DNA of 64,000 nt from the NCBI RefSeq assembly GCF_949987535.1, contig NC_080064.1, forward strand, positions 44,101,937 to 44,165,936, in the 5' to 3' direction. This DNA is from Balaenoptera acutorostrata (taxonomy: Eukaryota > Chordata > Mammalia > Artiodactyla > Balaenopteridae). Of this stretch, positions 48,454-59,589 are shown in pieces (the stretch's first letter is position 1; each line of letters opens with the position of its first letter). The notes beneath the pieces are model-generated. The model was not told the origin of the DNA, did not search any database, and saw nothing but the letters and a program-made list of their open reading frames with translations. Both the position numbers and the translations under genes were made by a program.

Positions 48454-48718
48454 TGGCTGTGTTGGGTCTTAGTTTCTGTGCGAGGGCTTTCTCTAGTTGC
48501 GGCGAGTGGGGGGCCACTCTTCATCGCGGTGCGCGGGCCTCTCATTATCGCGGCCTCTCTTGTTGCGGAGCACAGGCTCCAGACGCGCAGGCTCAGTAGT
48601 TGTGGCTCACGGGCCCAGTTGGCCCGCGGCATGTGGGATCTTCCCAGACCAGGGCTCGAACCCGTGTCCCCTGCATTGGCAGGCAGATTCTCAACCACTG
48701 CGCCACCAGGGAAGCCCC
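48385..48718 (-). mobile_element. CHR SINE, antisense, inner of two, with extra 3' segment
   Basis: Near-consensus SINE (head at right, B box intact at about 48651-48661). A second target-like sequence gaaataattactttt follows at 48719. Left of its (TTTA)n tail are about 20 bp of unrelated sequence (48385-48404) and then a T run adjoining gaaatagttac, so the unrelated bases lie inside the duplication. Confidence 0.82.
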
Positions 48719-48739
48719 GAAATAATTACTTTTTAAAAT

Positions 48740-49096
48740 TTATTTTTATGTAATTATTTTTGGCTGCATTTGGGTCTTCGTGGCTGCGTGCAGGCTTTCT
48801 CTAGTTGTGGCGGGCAGGGGCTACTCTTAGTTGTGGTGCATGGGCTTCTCATTGTGGTGGTTTCTCACGTTACAGAGCACGGGCTGTAGGTGCTCAGGCT
48901 CAGTAGTTGTGGCTCATGGGCTCTAGAACACAGGCTCAGTAGTTGTGGAGCACGGGCTTAGTTGCTCTGCGGCATGTGGGATCTTCCCGGACCAGGGCTC
49001 GAACCTGTGTCCCCTGCATTGGCAGGCAGATTCTTAACCACTGCGCCACCAGGGAAGCCCCCAGGCGGATTCTTAACCACTGTGCTACCAGGGAAG
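48740..49096 (-). mobile_element. CHR SINE, antisense, outer, with doubled head
   Basis: Long-form SINE whose head ('cttaaccactgcgccaccagggaagccc') is followed by about 38 bp that repeat the same head region (49059-49096, 'cttaaccactgtgctaccagggaagtccc'). Confidence 0.82.
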
Positions 49097-49309
49097 TCCC
49101 ATGAAATAGTTACTTTTATTATCCCATTTTACAGAGGAAGAAATTGGGACACAGAGAAATCAAGTAACTTGCCCAGTGACATACAGCTAGTTAGTAGCAA
49201 AGCCGGGATTGAAATATAGGCATTCTGGCTTGAATCCTTGCTATTAATCAGATCCAGGGCTGAATGTGGATGATGCCATATAAGAAATACAAAGAATGTG
49301 CTATGGCAG

Positions 49310-49640
49310 TTCAAAGAAGGGAGTGGTCACATTAGTGTCTGATAGGGAATTAAAGAAGGCTACATGCAGGAGTTGGTGTTTTTCCTAAGCCTTGATTTGG
49401 GGTCAGCTTTTTCAGGTGCTTGGATGTGGGAGAAGAAAAGGGAGACTAAAAAATTGCATATGCTAAAGCTCAGAGATGGAAAATGGAAGTAGTCCTGCTT
49501 GTAAGCATACAGTAGGAAGAGAGATAGTACAAGAAAGTTGGTTTGGGGTTAGAGCATAGGACGCTTGTGATTTGAATGGAGGACAAGGTGGGGAAGATGT
49601 GATATGATCAGAGCTGTGCTTTGTAAATGTGGGAACATTC
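49310..49640 (-). mobile_element. probable L2 fragment, antisense
   Basis: 'gaattaaagaaggctacatgcagg' and 'gcatatgctaaagctcagagatgg' fit reversed L2. Weak. Confidence 0.35.
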
Positions 49641-49674
49641 TGTGTGGACTAAAAATTAATCAGTCAATCTAAGA

Positions 49675-50045
49675 AAGAAAAGAAAAATTTTATTTGAGCC
49701 AAATTGAGGATTATAACCCAGAACAGCATCTCAGAAAGCTCTGAGAAATGTTATGCTCATTAGAATTCAAAGCACAGTTATAAGTTTTTTGAGACAGAGT
49801 GCTCTACACTAAATGACATATTACTGACAGTTTACACAATCCAGATCTGCAAAAAATGGCCCCCTTACAAGATCCAGAAGCAATGTTATCTTTTAAGTGG
49901 TCTTGTTGGAGCTAGGAGAATGTTGCATTCATGGTTAAGCAGGTATTTCTGCCAGTGGGGAGGTTTGGTGGATCCATAATTCCAATTCACAGTGTGCAGT
50001 AGTAGAGGGGAGAGAGGAGGCCAAAAGGCAGAGAGAATTTTTTAT
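49675..50045 (-). mobile_element. LTR-like repeat, related to 29290-29770
   Basis: 'ttttatttgagccaaattgaggattataacccagaacagcatctcagaaagctctgag' parallels the opening of 29290-29770. Old, no coding content. 50046-50510 shows nothing identifiable. Confidence 0.4.
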
Positions 50046-50516
50046 GTTTAAATTTTTCTTGTGTTGCCATAAAATATGAATTTTATTTCACATGTGGAAT
50101 GAGTCAGTGCTGCTAGAGACTGACGATAGATAAAACAGTTATAAAGTTGTTATTGTATCCAGAAAAGAGGTAATTGGTCTTGAACTGCAGTGACAATAGT
50201 GATAGGTCAAGAGATATTACAGAATTTGAATTGACAGAGCAGAGAAATGGCACAAATAAAATGGAAAATCCAGTATTTATATCATCATATAACAAGTGTA
50301 AGTTTATTTTATGTTCAGTAAGATCCTTTGAATATCTGGGAAATTCTCCTTTTGGTATAAATGAACATAGTTTTAAGAGAAAAAAATCTGTTCATTCATT
50401 TCTAAAGAAATACGAAGTTTTAAAAATCTCATTGGGCTTGAAATTGACATCCAGGGAAATGATTTTCTTAGAGGCTAGCTAATTTATTCAGAATGTCTGA
50501 ATCAAAAATATTTATT

Positions 50517-50641
50517 TATTAAAAAAATTTTTTTGGCCATGCCGTGCGGCTTGTGGGATCTTAGTTCCCCGACCAGGGATTGAACCCAGGGCTTGGCAGT
50601 GAGAGCGCTGAGTCCTAACCACTGGACTGCCAGGGAATTCC
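50517..50641 (-). mobile_element. short CHR-type SINE, antisense
   Basis: 'accagggattgaacccaggg' B-box region and head 'gactgccagggaattcc' at the right; flanks share an aaaatattt-like sequence on both sides. 50642-51005 has no recognised feature. Confidence 0.82.
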
Positions 50642-51009
50642 TGAAAATATTTTTAATCTGTTCAATGTAGACAAAATTAGAAACCACTTTAGCCTAATGA
50701 TTTGGAAGAAATGATGGATATAATATTTTTTTAGAATTGTTGTATATGATTGTATCCGTTTCCTTCATGTGATACAAGTGTAAATTGCAAATGAGAACCT
50801 AAATTAGTCTATCTATTGACTTCCGTAAGTACGAATCTTCTAGCTGACTTATCTTATTTGCAAAAACTTATTTAAAAGTAATCTTTGGAAAACCCTGATA
50901 GAACTGGTTTGTTTTAATGGGTTGATAAAAGTTATTGTGAGAGGAATATTTAATTATTCTTTGGATGCCTCTGGCGATACAGCTATGTATTAAAATATTA
51001 ACTTTGTAA

Positions 51010-52800
51010 GAGTTATAAACATAAAGTCAAACCAGGAGATGATGATATCTCAGAATTGTATCGATACAGTACCTAGAAGAAAATTTACCAAGGAAGTAAA
51101 AGACTTGAAACCTGAAAACTATAAAACTTGTTGAAAGAACTTGAAGAAGACCTAAATAAATGGGAAGACATCTCATGTTCATGTATTGGAAGACTTAATG
51201 TTGTTAATATGTCAATACTACCAAAGTGATCTACAGATCCAGTGCAAGCCCTATCAGAATTCCAGTGGCCTTTTTTTTTTTTTTTTTTTTTTTTTTGTAG
51301 AAATGGAAAGCCAGTATTCAAATTCATTTGGAATTGCAAGGGACTCTGAAGCCAAAATAATCTTGTGAAAGAACAAAATTGGAGCCTACACACTTCCCAA
51401 TTTCAAAACTTATTGCAAGGCTACAGTAATCAAAATAATGTGGTATTGGCATGGAATAGAATTAAGGTCCCAGAAATAAATTCACACATTTATGGCCAGT
51501 TGATTTTGAAAAGAATGCCAAGACTATTTAATGGTGAAAGAATAGTCTTCACCAAATGGTACTAGGACAACTGAATATCCACATGTAAAAAGAATTAAGT
51601 TGTACCCTTACTTCAAACCATGAACAAAGTTTAACTCAAAATGGATCAATGACCTAAATATAAGAGCTAAATCCATAAAGCTCTTAGAAAAAAACATGAG
51701 GGTAAGTTTTCATGACCTTTGATTTGGCAGTGGATTTTTAGATATGACACCAAAAGCACAAGCAAAAAAAGAAAAAAATACATAAATTGGACTTAATAAA
51801 AATTAAAACCTTTTGTGCATCCAAGGACATTAACAAGAAAGTGAAAAGACAACCAATACAATGGGAGAAAATATTTGCAATCTATATATCTGTTAAGGAT
51901 GTGGTCTCTAGATCTAGAATATTTAAAGAACTCTTATAACTCAACACAAAAGACAAACAGTCCAATTTAAAAACGAGCAAAGGACTTGAAGAGACATTTC
52001 TCCAAAGAAGATAGACAAATGGCCAACAAGCACTTGAAAAGATGCTTAATGTCATCAGTCACTAGGGAAATGCAAATCAAAACCACAATGAGGTACTCCT
52101 TCATACCTACTAGGATGGCTATAAAACACAACAACAGTGGAAAATAACAAGTGTTGACAAGGCTGCAGAGAAATTAGAAACCTAGTACATTGTTGGTGGA
52201 AATTTTGAATGGTTCATCCACTGTGAAAAACATTTTGGCAGCTACTCTAAAAGTTAAACATAGAATTACCATATGACCCTGTAATTCTACCCCTAGTATA
52301 TATTCCGAAGTATTGAAAACAGTTCCTCATAACAAGTACATGTACACACATTTTCATAGTAGCACTATTCACAATAGCCAAAAGGCCGACATAGCCCAAA
52401 CATTCATGGATGGATGGTTAAACAAATTGTGGTGTATATGCACAATGAAATATTATTCAGCCATAAAAGGGAATGAAGTATTGATATATGCTATACCATG
52501 GATGAGCTCCCAAAACATTATGCTAAGTGAAAGAAGCCAGACACAGTAGTCACATATTACATGGTTCCATTTATATGAAATATCCAGAATACAGACAGAA
52601 TGCAGATTGGTGGTTGGAGGGGGGAATGGGAAGAAACTGGTGAATGAGTAAGGGATTTTACTTTGGAATGAATGATGGAAGTGTTTTGGAACTAGATAAG
52701 AGTGGTGGTTGAAGAACATTGTGAATGTACTAAATGCCACTGAGTTTTTCACTTTAAAATGGTTAATTTTATGTCGTGAATTTCATTTCAATATATTTTT
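51010..52800 (+). mobile_element. old L1 3' part
   Basis: Decayed ORF2 from the late reverse-transcriptase region to the C-terminus ('atcaatgacctaaatataagagc' and 'ttctccaaagaagatagac') and a 3'UTR ending 'aaaatggttaattttatgtc'. Frames broken. A pure T run of about 25 at 51271-51296 has expanded within it. Confidence 0.8.
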
Positions 52801-53697
52801 TTGAATATAGTGATACAAGAATATAAAGGGTATCAGAACACTCATCTGCTGTTTTTCACACTGCAGTTTATAATGTAAGAAGAGGGGAGTAAAAGAAAAT
52901 AAAAGTTTTAAACTAGAGTTTTCAAAAGATCAAAGCCATTTAAAAAGATTGAATTAGAAAGTTTAACAAATGATGACATGAAGGAAAAAATGGGAATAAA
53001 AACAAACGAATAAATTATCATTAGCCTATTTCAACGAGAAGCCAGATTTTAGCATCAAGATGATATAAGCTCGGATTTACTTACTAGATACAAAGTGGTG
53101 GCCGATGAGTTTTTCCAGGTTAGGTTCAGAATTATCACCTTAAATCTCTTTATAAGAACAAAGCAAAATATTAGTAAGTGATTTCATTGAAGATATCAAA
53201 CATAAGTTAATAAAACTAAGAAATAATGGAGTTCATATATTTGTGGAGGAAAGCACTCCTTTGTATGGATGTAGAAAAAGAAGACAAGATAGACTTAAAT
53301 ATGGGACATTCTTTTGACTTAGAATTTCAGTGTATATATATTCTCAGAGAATCCAGTGGATAGGAGAAACTATTGTAATTAGCTAAACTAATTTTAGTTA
53401 CCTGAGTTTAGTGCAGCAATAAAAAGACAGAAAATGAATGCAAAATGTCATGTGTTTGGGTTGTAATATAAATCACATATAAACTATAGAGAGAATTCAA
53501 CAAGTATGTGAATTTTTTACTAATAGTGACTGATTTTTCACTTCGTTTTCATTATTTGGTAGCTCCTTTGTCACTTTAATTAAATAATAATATTCTCTTT
53601 TGTCTGTGAGAAGTTGTGGAGTTGTGCTATGTCAGACACACCAAAAAATGCCCATTCTTGGCAGAACAAGAAAGTTAGCCTTCTTCTTTGATTGCAG

Positions 53698-53848
53698 ATG
53701 ATGAAAGCCATGAACAAGTCCAATGAGCATGTCCTGGCAGGAGGTGCCTGCTTCAATGAGAAGGCAGACTCTCATCTCGTGTGTGTCCAGAATGATGATG
53801 GCAACTATCAGACCCAGGCTATCAGTATTCACAATCAACCCAGAAAGG
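53698..53848 (+). CDS. ZFYVE9: ZFYVE9 (SARA) coding exon
   Basis: 151-bp exon with acceptor tttgattgcag and donor gtgagt. It starts [17 protein letters not shown] and runs through [12 protein letters not shown] to H-N-Q-P-R-K plus one base (phase 1). The initial methionines are internal residues, not a start. [10 protein letters not shown] is the passage that leads me to ZFYVE9 over ZFYVE16, though I could not align the two. Frame intact. Confidence 0.88.
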
Positions 53849-54229
53849 GTGAGTGTTTGAGCTGATTGAGGTTGTAAGAATGGAAGATTGTACTGGAACT
53901 GGAGAGTTGGATATCTCAGCCCCATAACACTCACTGTCAGAATAGGTTGACCACAGTTTGATTAAATTAACCTTTCCAAGCTTATTCTTTAGGAGTATGT
54001 TGACTACCCAGACTTAGAGTTGCAAATGGGATCTCTGTTATTGAGGGGAGCATCTTGAAAATACTGCCTCAGGATACTGACAGAGCCAGCATTGATATTT
54101 GAAGGTAGAAGACTGGGCCCCATGGTGAGAATATGCTTAGGTAGATTTAGAGCTTTTTGAATGACCATACCCAAAGAATGTTAATTAAATTAATAGGTTG
54201 ACAGGATTCTGAAGGAAGCCTTCTAGATT

Positions 54230-54385
54230 CGGTGGTACTCAGAATGTGGTCTCATCACTTAGGAGATTGTTAGAGATGAAGACTTCATACCCCAGATCTG
54301 CTGAGTCAGAATTTGTGTTTTAGCACAATTGCTGTGTGATTCAAATACACATTAGAATTTAAGAAGCATTGCTCAATGTGCCATT
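54230..54385 (+). mobile_element. MER5-type (hAT-Charlie) element
   Basis: 'ggtggtactcagaatgtggtc', 'ccagatctgctgagtcagaat' and 'tgattcaaatacacattagaatttaagaagc' match the MER5A/B consensus order. Non-autonomous and old. Confidence 0.65.
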
Positions 54386-55486
54386 TCCTAATGTGTCTTA
54401 TCAGCTTCTATGGTTTTTTAAAATATTCACATAAATAAAAGTTTCGCTTATTATATTAGACTGAGAAATCCTATGTTAAACAAGTTTAAGCAGATTTCTT
54501 TATTGCAGGACTTCTCAGAGCCTTTAACAAACTGATGTGTATTGTGATTTTACAAAAGCAGGATAGTGCCTAGACCTTCCCAAATTTATTTGACCATGAA
54601 TCTTTTTTTCCCTCAGAATGTCTCCTAAAACTAGCTTTCTTTAGTATGCTTTATGAAACACTTCTCTAGTAGACATACTGTAGGTCATTGTCTTCAGTTT
54701 ATTTTTTAAATCAGTTGTTTAGTAAAGGCATAAAAGGTACTGAGCACATGTATATTCAAATATAATATCTAAAATAGGTTGGTGATAAATCCACTATGCT
54801 CCCTATTAGTCAAATCATATCTATAATATTTGAATAAGTTCTGGATATCATTAACGTAATTGGTGATAAAACTAGAGGGTCTTCAGAGGATGATTCAAGG
54901 CCTGTGAGAAGTTTAGAAACTAGGTCAAAGGAAGACCTCTTGAATAAAGTATAAATGTTTAACCTGGAAAAGTACAGATTGAAAGAGGGTGAAAAATAGC
55001 TATCTCTATTTTTAAGGTTTTCTATGATGTGGAAATAATATTCACCTTACCCTCTATAGCTACAAAAGACCAAAACCAGCACCAGTGGGTGAAAGCTACA
55101 AGGATCTAGATTTGGGCTCAATTTGAGAGCACACTGTGTAACACTGAGAGCTATCCAGAAATAGAAATGGTTGCCTTGTGCTTTGCGGGCTCCCTGTCAC
55201 TAGGAGTCTCTGACAAAGGCTGGATCACCTACCCATTAGAGATACTGTAGGGCCAATGGGTAGGAAGGTGGAATAGCTCAGTCCAGTTTAAGATGTGGAG
55301 AAATAAAAAGTGTAGTGCAGTATTCATAAAGCTAAATGTAATTAAATATCCTTTCTTTCTTGAAGAGGTGTTTGTCTTTTAAATGTGTTTGTTTTTTTAA
55401 TAGCTCCACTTGGTAAATAAAATAGTTGGCAACCATATCTCCATATTCAAAATATATTTGATTTAAAAAAAGCAATGAATTAGATG

Positions 55487-55668
55487 AGGGGTCAGCAAAC
55501 TTTTCCTGTGAATATGATAAATATTTTAGGCTTTGCAGGCCTGTGGTCTTTGTCGCCAGCACTCTGGCATCATAATTCAAAAACTGCCGTAGACAATATG
55601 TAAATGAGTGGATATGGCTGTGTTCAAATAAAATTTTGTTTACAAAAACAAGCTGCAGACCAAGCCCT
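55487..55668 (+). mobile_element. MER20 (hAT-Charlie) element
   Basis: 'aggggtcagcaaacttt', 'taaatattttaggctttgcaggcc', 'tagacaatatgtaaatgagtgg' and 'tggctgtgttcaaataaaa' match MER20 throughout. The right end is truncated. It lies about 280 bp before the next exon. Confidence 0.75.
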
Positions 55669-55944
55669 AATCTTGACCGCTAAGATTTTTTTGCTTCTTG
55701 ATTGAAGGAAGCACAAAACAGAATGGGAGAGTATATCTTAAAACCTCATTCTCTAAGCTATCATTAGCTTAGAGAATTAGCTTTGAATTATTGGTTACTT
55801 GTATATTGTGGTGTATAGAGTCGGTGTTTTTTGTTTTCTGTATGATGATGGTTGGAGTTCCCAACTACCAAATATTTCATTATTATTTTCAACCCCTCCA
55901 ACTCGGAGTCTTTCTTCACTAAACTATTTCTACTGCTGTTTTAG

Positions 55945-56025
55945 TGACTGGTGCCAGTTTCTTTGTGTTCAGCGGCGCCCTGAAACCCTCTTCAGGATAT
56001 CTTGCCAAGTCCAGTATTGTGGAAG
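55945..56025 (+). CDS. ZFYVE9: ZFYVE9 (SARA) coding exon
   Basis: 81-bp exon with acceptor gctgttttag and donor gtaaag. TG joins the preceding G as valine, followed by [19 protein letters not shown] and A-K-S-S-I-V-E, ending with one base of the next codon (phase 1 to phase 1, so skippable without frameshift). The proline in K-P-S-S is a residue I remember as serine in other mammals; this is unverified. Confidence 0.87.
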
Positions 56026-56129
56026 GTAAAGAATGAGTTATGTACTGCATGTACATTAGTTCAGTCCTAACTGTACAACTGGAAAACAAGGGACATTAAA
56101 GGAAGCCTTGACACTTTTGCCGTAGACTT

Positions 56130-56588
56130 TTTTTTTTTTTGGATTGACGTCTAATTCCAGCTAGTCTCATTTGTGCTACCGGTCAGTTCTAAACAAATGA
56201 ATTAATCTGAATACTTTCTTTTTTTTTTAAATAAATGTATGTATGTATGTGTGTATTTATTTATTTATGGCTGCATTGGATCTTCGTTGCTGCATGTGGG
56301 GTTTCTCTAGTTGTGGCGGGCAGGGGCTTCTCTTCCTTGCGGTGCGCGGGCTTCTCATTGCAGTGGCTTCTGTTGTTGCGGAGCACAGGCTCTAGGCACG
56401 TGGGCTTCAGTAGTTGTGGCACACGGGCTCAGTAGTTGTGGCTCGTGGGCTCTAGAGAACAGGCTCAGTAGTTGTGGCACAGGGCTTAGTTGCTCCGTGG
56501 CATGTGGTATCTTCCCGGACCAGGGCTTTAACCCATGTCCCCTGCATTGGCAGGCAGACTCCCAACCACTGCGCCACCAGGGAAGTCC
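56130..56588 (-). mobile_element. CHR SINE, antisense, with about 77 bp of extra 3' sequence
   Basis: SINE proper is at about 56219-56588 (head right, tail left with (TGTA)n and (TTTA)n). Left of its T run are 77 bp of unique sequence (56141-56217) and a second T run (56128-56140). Duplication tgccgtagactt (56118-56129) and tgccatagactt (56589-56600) encloses all of it; the single difference is a G/A at a CpG. Confidence 0.85.
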
Positions 56589-57002
56589 TGCCATAGACTT
56601 CTGACTCCTATTATTTATTCAATGGCATCTCACTCTACAGCTAATTAAAACTGTCATAAGGTTGCCTAACTCTCCAAAGAAGGGAGTAAGTGGTAGAGAT
56701 ATCATGGGACACCGACATAAAAGTTAAGAGATGGCTTTTCAGAGCTCTGGAATAAGGTACCCAAAGGGTCATAGTCTGAATTCAGATATATCACTGGGTG
56801 TGAATCTGTAAATATGTAGATGAAGTTCAGCCCCAGTTACCCACAAGAATGCTGCAATCACCATTTGGTGTACAGAATGGGATTCATTTGCTGCTGGTTT
56901 GCTATAATTGACGTGACACATATCCTGACAAAAGTTAATTAAATGAAATTTAGTGAAAGGCTAATGAGCATATTGTTTATTTTCTTTAATTGATTTTTGT
57001 AA

Positions 57003-57140
57003 TTTATTTTATTGAAGTTTAGTTGATTTATAATGTATTAATTTCTGCTGTACAGCAAAGTGATTCAGATATATATACACACATACACACACACACATTC
57101 TTTTTCATATTCTTTTCCATTATGGTTTATCACAGGATAT
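57003..57140 (-). mobile_element. L1 3'UTR scrap, antisense
   Basis: 'attgaagtttagttgatttataatg' and 'tctgctgtacagcaaagtgattcag' are the typical antisense L1 3' end, with a (CA)n patch at 57075-57100. Confidence 0.7.
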
Positions 57141-57179
57141 TTATTTTCTTTGTCAACTATTTGTCACTGTTTTTTGATC

Positions 57180-57800
57180 TAGTTACTCTTGTTGTATAAC
57201 AAATTAAACCGGAATTTAATGGCTCAAAACAACTATTTTATCACGCTCACTGATTCCTCTGGGCCTGCCCTTGACAGGGCAATGCAGGGTTGGCTTGACC
57301 CTGCTCAGTGATGTCTGGGGCCTCAGTTGGGATGACTTGAAGGTTGGTGGTTACTTGATGGCCGGGAGCTAGAATTATCTGAAAGTTTTTTGACTCACAA
57401 GTCTGGGGCCTGTGCTGGGATGATTTAAAGACTAGGAGTAATGACCAGAGTCCTTATCATTGGACTCCTTAGCATGCAGCCTTGGGATAGTTTGGTGGCT
57501 CAGAACTCCCAAGCACAACTGCTCCAGCACAAGGCAGCAGCCGCATTGGTTTTTATGACCCAGCCTTGAAAGTCACACAGTGTCATTTCCACCATCCTCT
57601 AGTGTTGGAAGTGGTCATGAGCCTGCTCAAGGGCAGAGAAGTTAGACTCCATTTCTTGGTGGGGAAATGGAAAGGTAGCATTGTAGAAAAGCATGTGAGA
57701 CGGGACATATAGTGGTCATCTTTGGAAAATATAGTCTGCACACACAATGACAGGTTTTCATTTCCACAGTAGCTCACTCCAGCACCCTAAGAGCGGTTTT
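57180..57800 (-). mobile_element. old LTR-like repeat, antisense, family not named
   Basis: 'ttgtataacaaattaaacc', 'tttaatggctcaaaacaac', 'gatgtctggggcctcagttggg' and 'cttgaaagtcacacagtgtcatttcc' recur in an ancient mammalian repeat that I recognise but cannot name. No coding content. Confidence 0.45.
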
Positions 57801-58943
57801 TCCTGAGGGTAGATTCCATTGTGTTAACTGAAATACATAGATAATCTTACGTGTGTTAAAAGAGATTGACTTTGATCTCCTCTATTGGTAAACTTAATAA
57901 AACAAGCAAGTGAAGAGCAAAGTATGCTGTTATACTACATAGCAGAAACACTCTATTAAGAAATTAAATCTAGGAGCCAAGCAGTTCTTTGGTCTTAAAT
58001 GACTAATTGATGCCTATGTGATCAAATATTGACTACCTTTGAAATTGTGTCTTTACAAGGTGATTAAAAAGCACCCCTTCAGTGTTGTCAAAATGATAAA
58101 TTGAACTGACACAGATTCTTACAAATGCAAAGCAATGTATTTAAAAATTATATTTATGTCTTTGGGTTGGGAATTTCTTAGGCCTTACACTTCACTGTGT
58201 GTGTGTCAGTAGAGTAATTAGCTGCCTATTTATGAAATTTTTATTGAAGCTCTTTAGAAATTATTTTAGCTGAGAAGAAAATTTTGTGTCAACGAAGCAG
58301 GGTAATTGCTCAGCATGTGACAACTTTCTCTCTCAATTTCAGTATTTGCCTTTGACTCAGGTAGGTAGCAGCCCCAAAATAGTTATCATCTGTTGGCTAC
58401 ATGGTAGCCCATATAAAACACATGTGGTAGGTTTGCCTTATTGCTAGTCAATAAATGGATTTATTCCCCATCCCACTGCTGTTGTTTATTCAGTGATTTA
58501 TTTAACAAACACTTACTGGCTTTCACTGTATGCAGTCATAGTAAGGCAAGAGATGCAAACGAATAAATATGATCAGAGCACAATAGATGCATCAGTGGAA
58601 ACACGAACAAAATCCTCTGTGTGTCCAAAAGAGGGACGTGACCATGTGTAAGTTTTCCCTTTGAGCAGTCTCAGGACAAACTTCGTTGTGCCTGAAGTGA
58701 AATCAACAGGCAAGTGTTTTAAGCAGAATCCATCTTGGCATTTGCTCCTCATAACACTTTCAGTGAGTAAGAGGTTCAGCTCAAAGAACAAAACCTCTTT
58801 GTATCTGTCAGCTTCAGAGAACAGAACAGAGTTTTACATTTAATCCTAGAGGGATTTGCTAGATGCCAGGTACAGGGTTTCACCTGCCCTTCTACCTGGC
58901 TTTGCATTGTTTCCATCTGTGTTGTCTTGGTGCTGATTCTCAG

Positions 58944-59106
58944 ATGGCGTTATGGTCCAGATCACTGCAGAGAACATGGATGCCTTGAGGCAGGCGCTGC
59001 GGGAGATGAAGGACTTCACCGTCACCTGTGGCAAGGCAGATGCCGAGGATCCCCAGGAGCACATCCACATCCAGTGGGTGGATGACGACAAGAATGTCAA
59101 CAAGGG
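58944..59106 (+). CDS. ZFYVE9: ZFYVE9 (SARA) coding exon
   Basis: 163-bp exon with acceptor tgattctcag and donor gtaaat. AT completes an aspartate codon, then [18 protein letters not shown], a stretch ending T-C-G-K-A-D-A-E-D, then [16 protein letters not shown] and two bases of a glycine codon. It is visibly more GC-rich than the flanking introns. Frame intact. Confidence 0.88.
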
Positions 59107-59389
59107 GTAAATGCGGCGACCTTCCCCCCTTGTGGCATTTCGTTATGGGCTAGGCTCTGGGTTTCATCTATACTGGTGTTTTATAACTTTACTGAAAGCC
59201 CTGCCTAAGAAGAAAGGACTGCTTTGTATCATAACATGGAATTTTAAATTTCTGGTTTCTTGGCTTAATTTCTGAAGGAGTTTCTGTGCATATTTTTGAA
59301 GGGAGGAGGAAGGAAGGAGTTGATGAAACAAAACAATCCCTTTAAAGTTTTTGAGATAATAGTAAAACCTAAGCCTTTTTTGGTTTACA

Positions 59390-59560
59390 AAACACTTTTG
59401 CTAATTTTGTTTCATTTCATATAACAACTAGTACTGTTATTTCTATATTACAGATGAGTAAATAAACACCAAAAGGATTAATGATTCCATAAAGCTAGGA
59501 AGTGGCAGGGCTAGGACTGAAAACCACCTCCTTGGGCTTCAAATCCTATACTCTTCTCTA
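59390..59560 (+). mobile_element. MIR fragment
   Basis: 'tattacagatgagtaaataaacacc' and 'aagctaggaagtggcagggctaggactgaaaacc' are MIR landmarks. Confidence 0.65.
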
Positions 59561-59589
59561 GTACATGGCAACTCTATTCTGATGGTTTA

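Larger units (their letters stand above)
48270..49240 (+). mobile_element. MIR split by two nested CHR SINEs
   Basis: Left part 'caaacacttgagcttattatgctcttgg' to 48376; right part 49099-49240 with 'cccattttacagaggaagaaattgggacacag' and 'agtaacttgcccagtgac'. Join at duplication catgaaatagttactttt (48359-48376 and 49097-49116). Confidence 0.75.
26497..53697 (+). other. ZFYVE9: intron, 27.2 kb, repeat-rich
   Basis: Largest visible intron, phase 0, GT-AG. 26497-27600, 27770-28185 and 28650-29285 show no feature I can support, apart from a weak antisense L2 at about 27630-27760. The rest is dominated by the repeats listed below. 52801-53697 before the next exon is also without recognised features. 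Confidence 0.7.
53849..55944 (+). other. ZFYVE9: intron, 2.1 kb
   Basis: Phase-1 GT-AG intron with a MER5-type element (54230-54385) and a MER20 (55487-55668). The rest, including 53849-54229 and 54386-55486, shows no feature. Confidence 0.75.
56026..58943 (+). other. ZFYVE9: intron, 2.9 kb
   Basis: Phase-1 GT-AG intron. Holds the CHR SINE at 56130-56588, an L1 3' scrap at 57003-57140 and an old LTR-like repeat at 57180-57800. 56601-57000 and 57801-58943 show no recognised feature. Confidence 0.72.
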
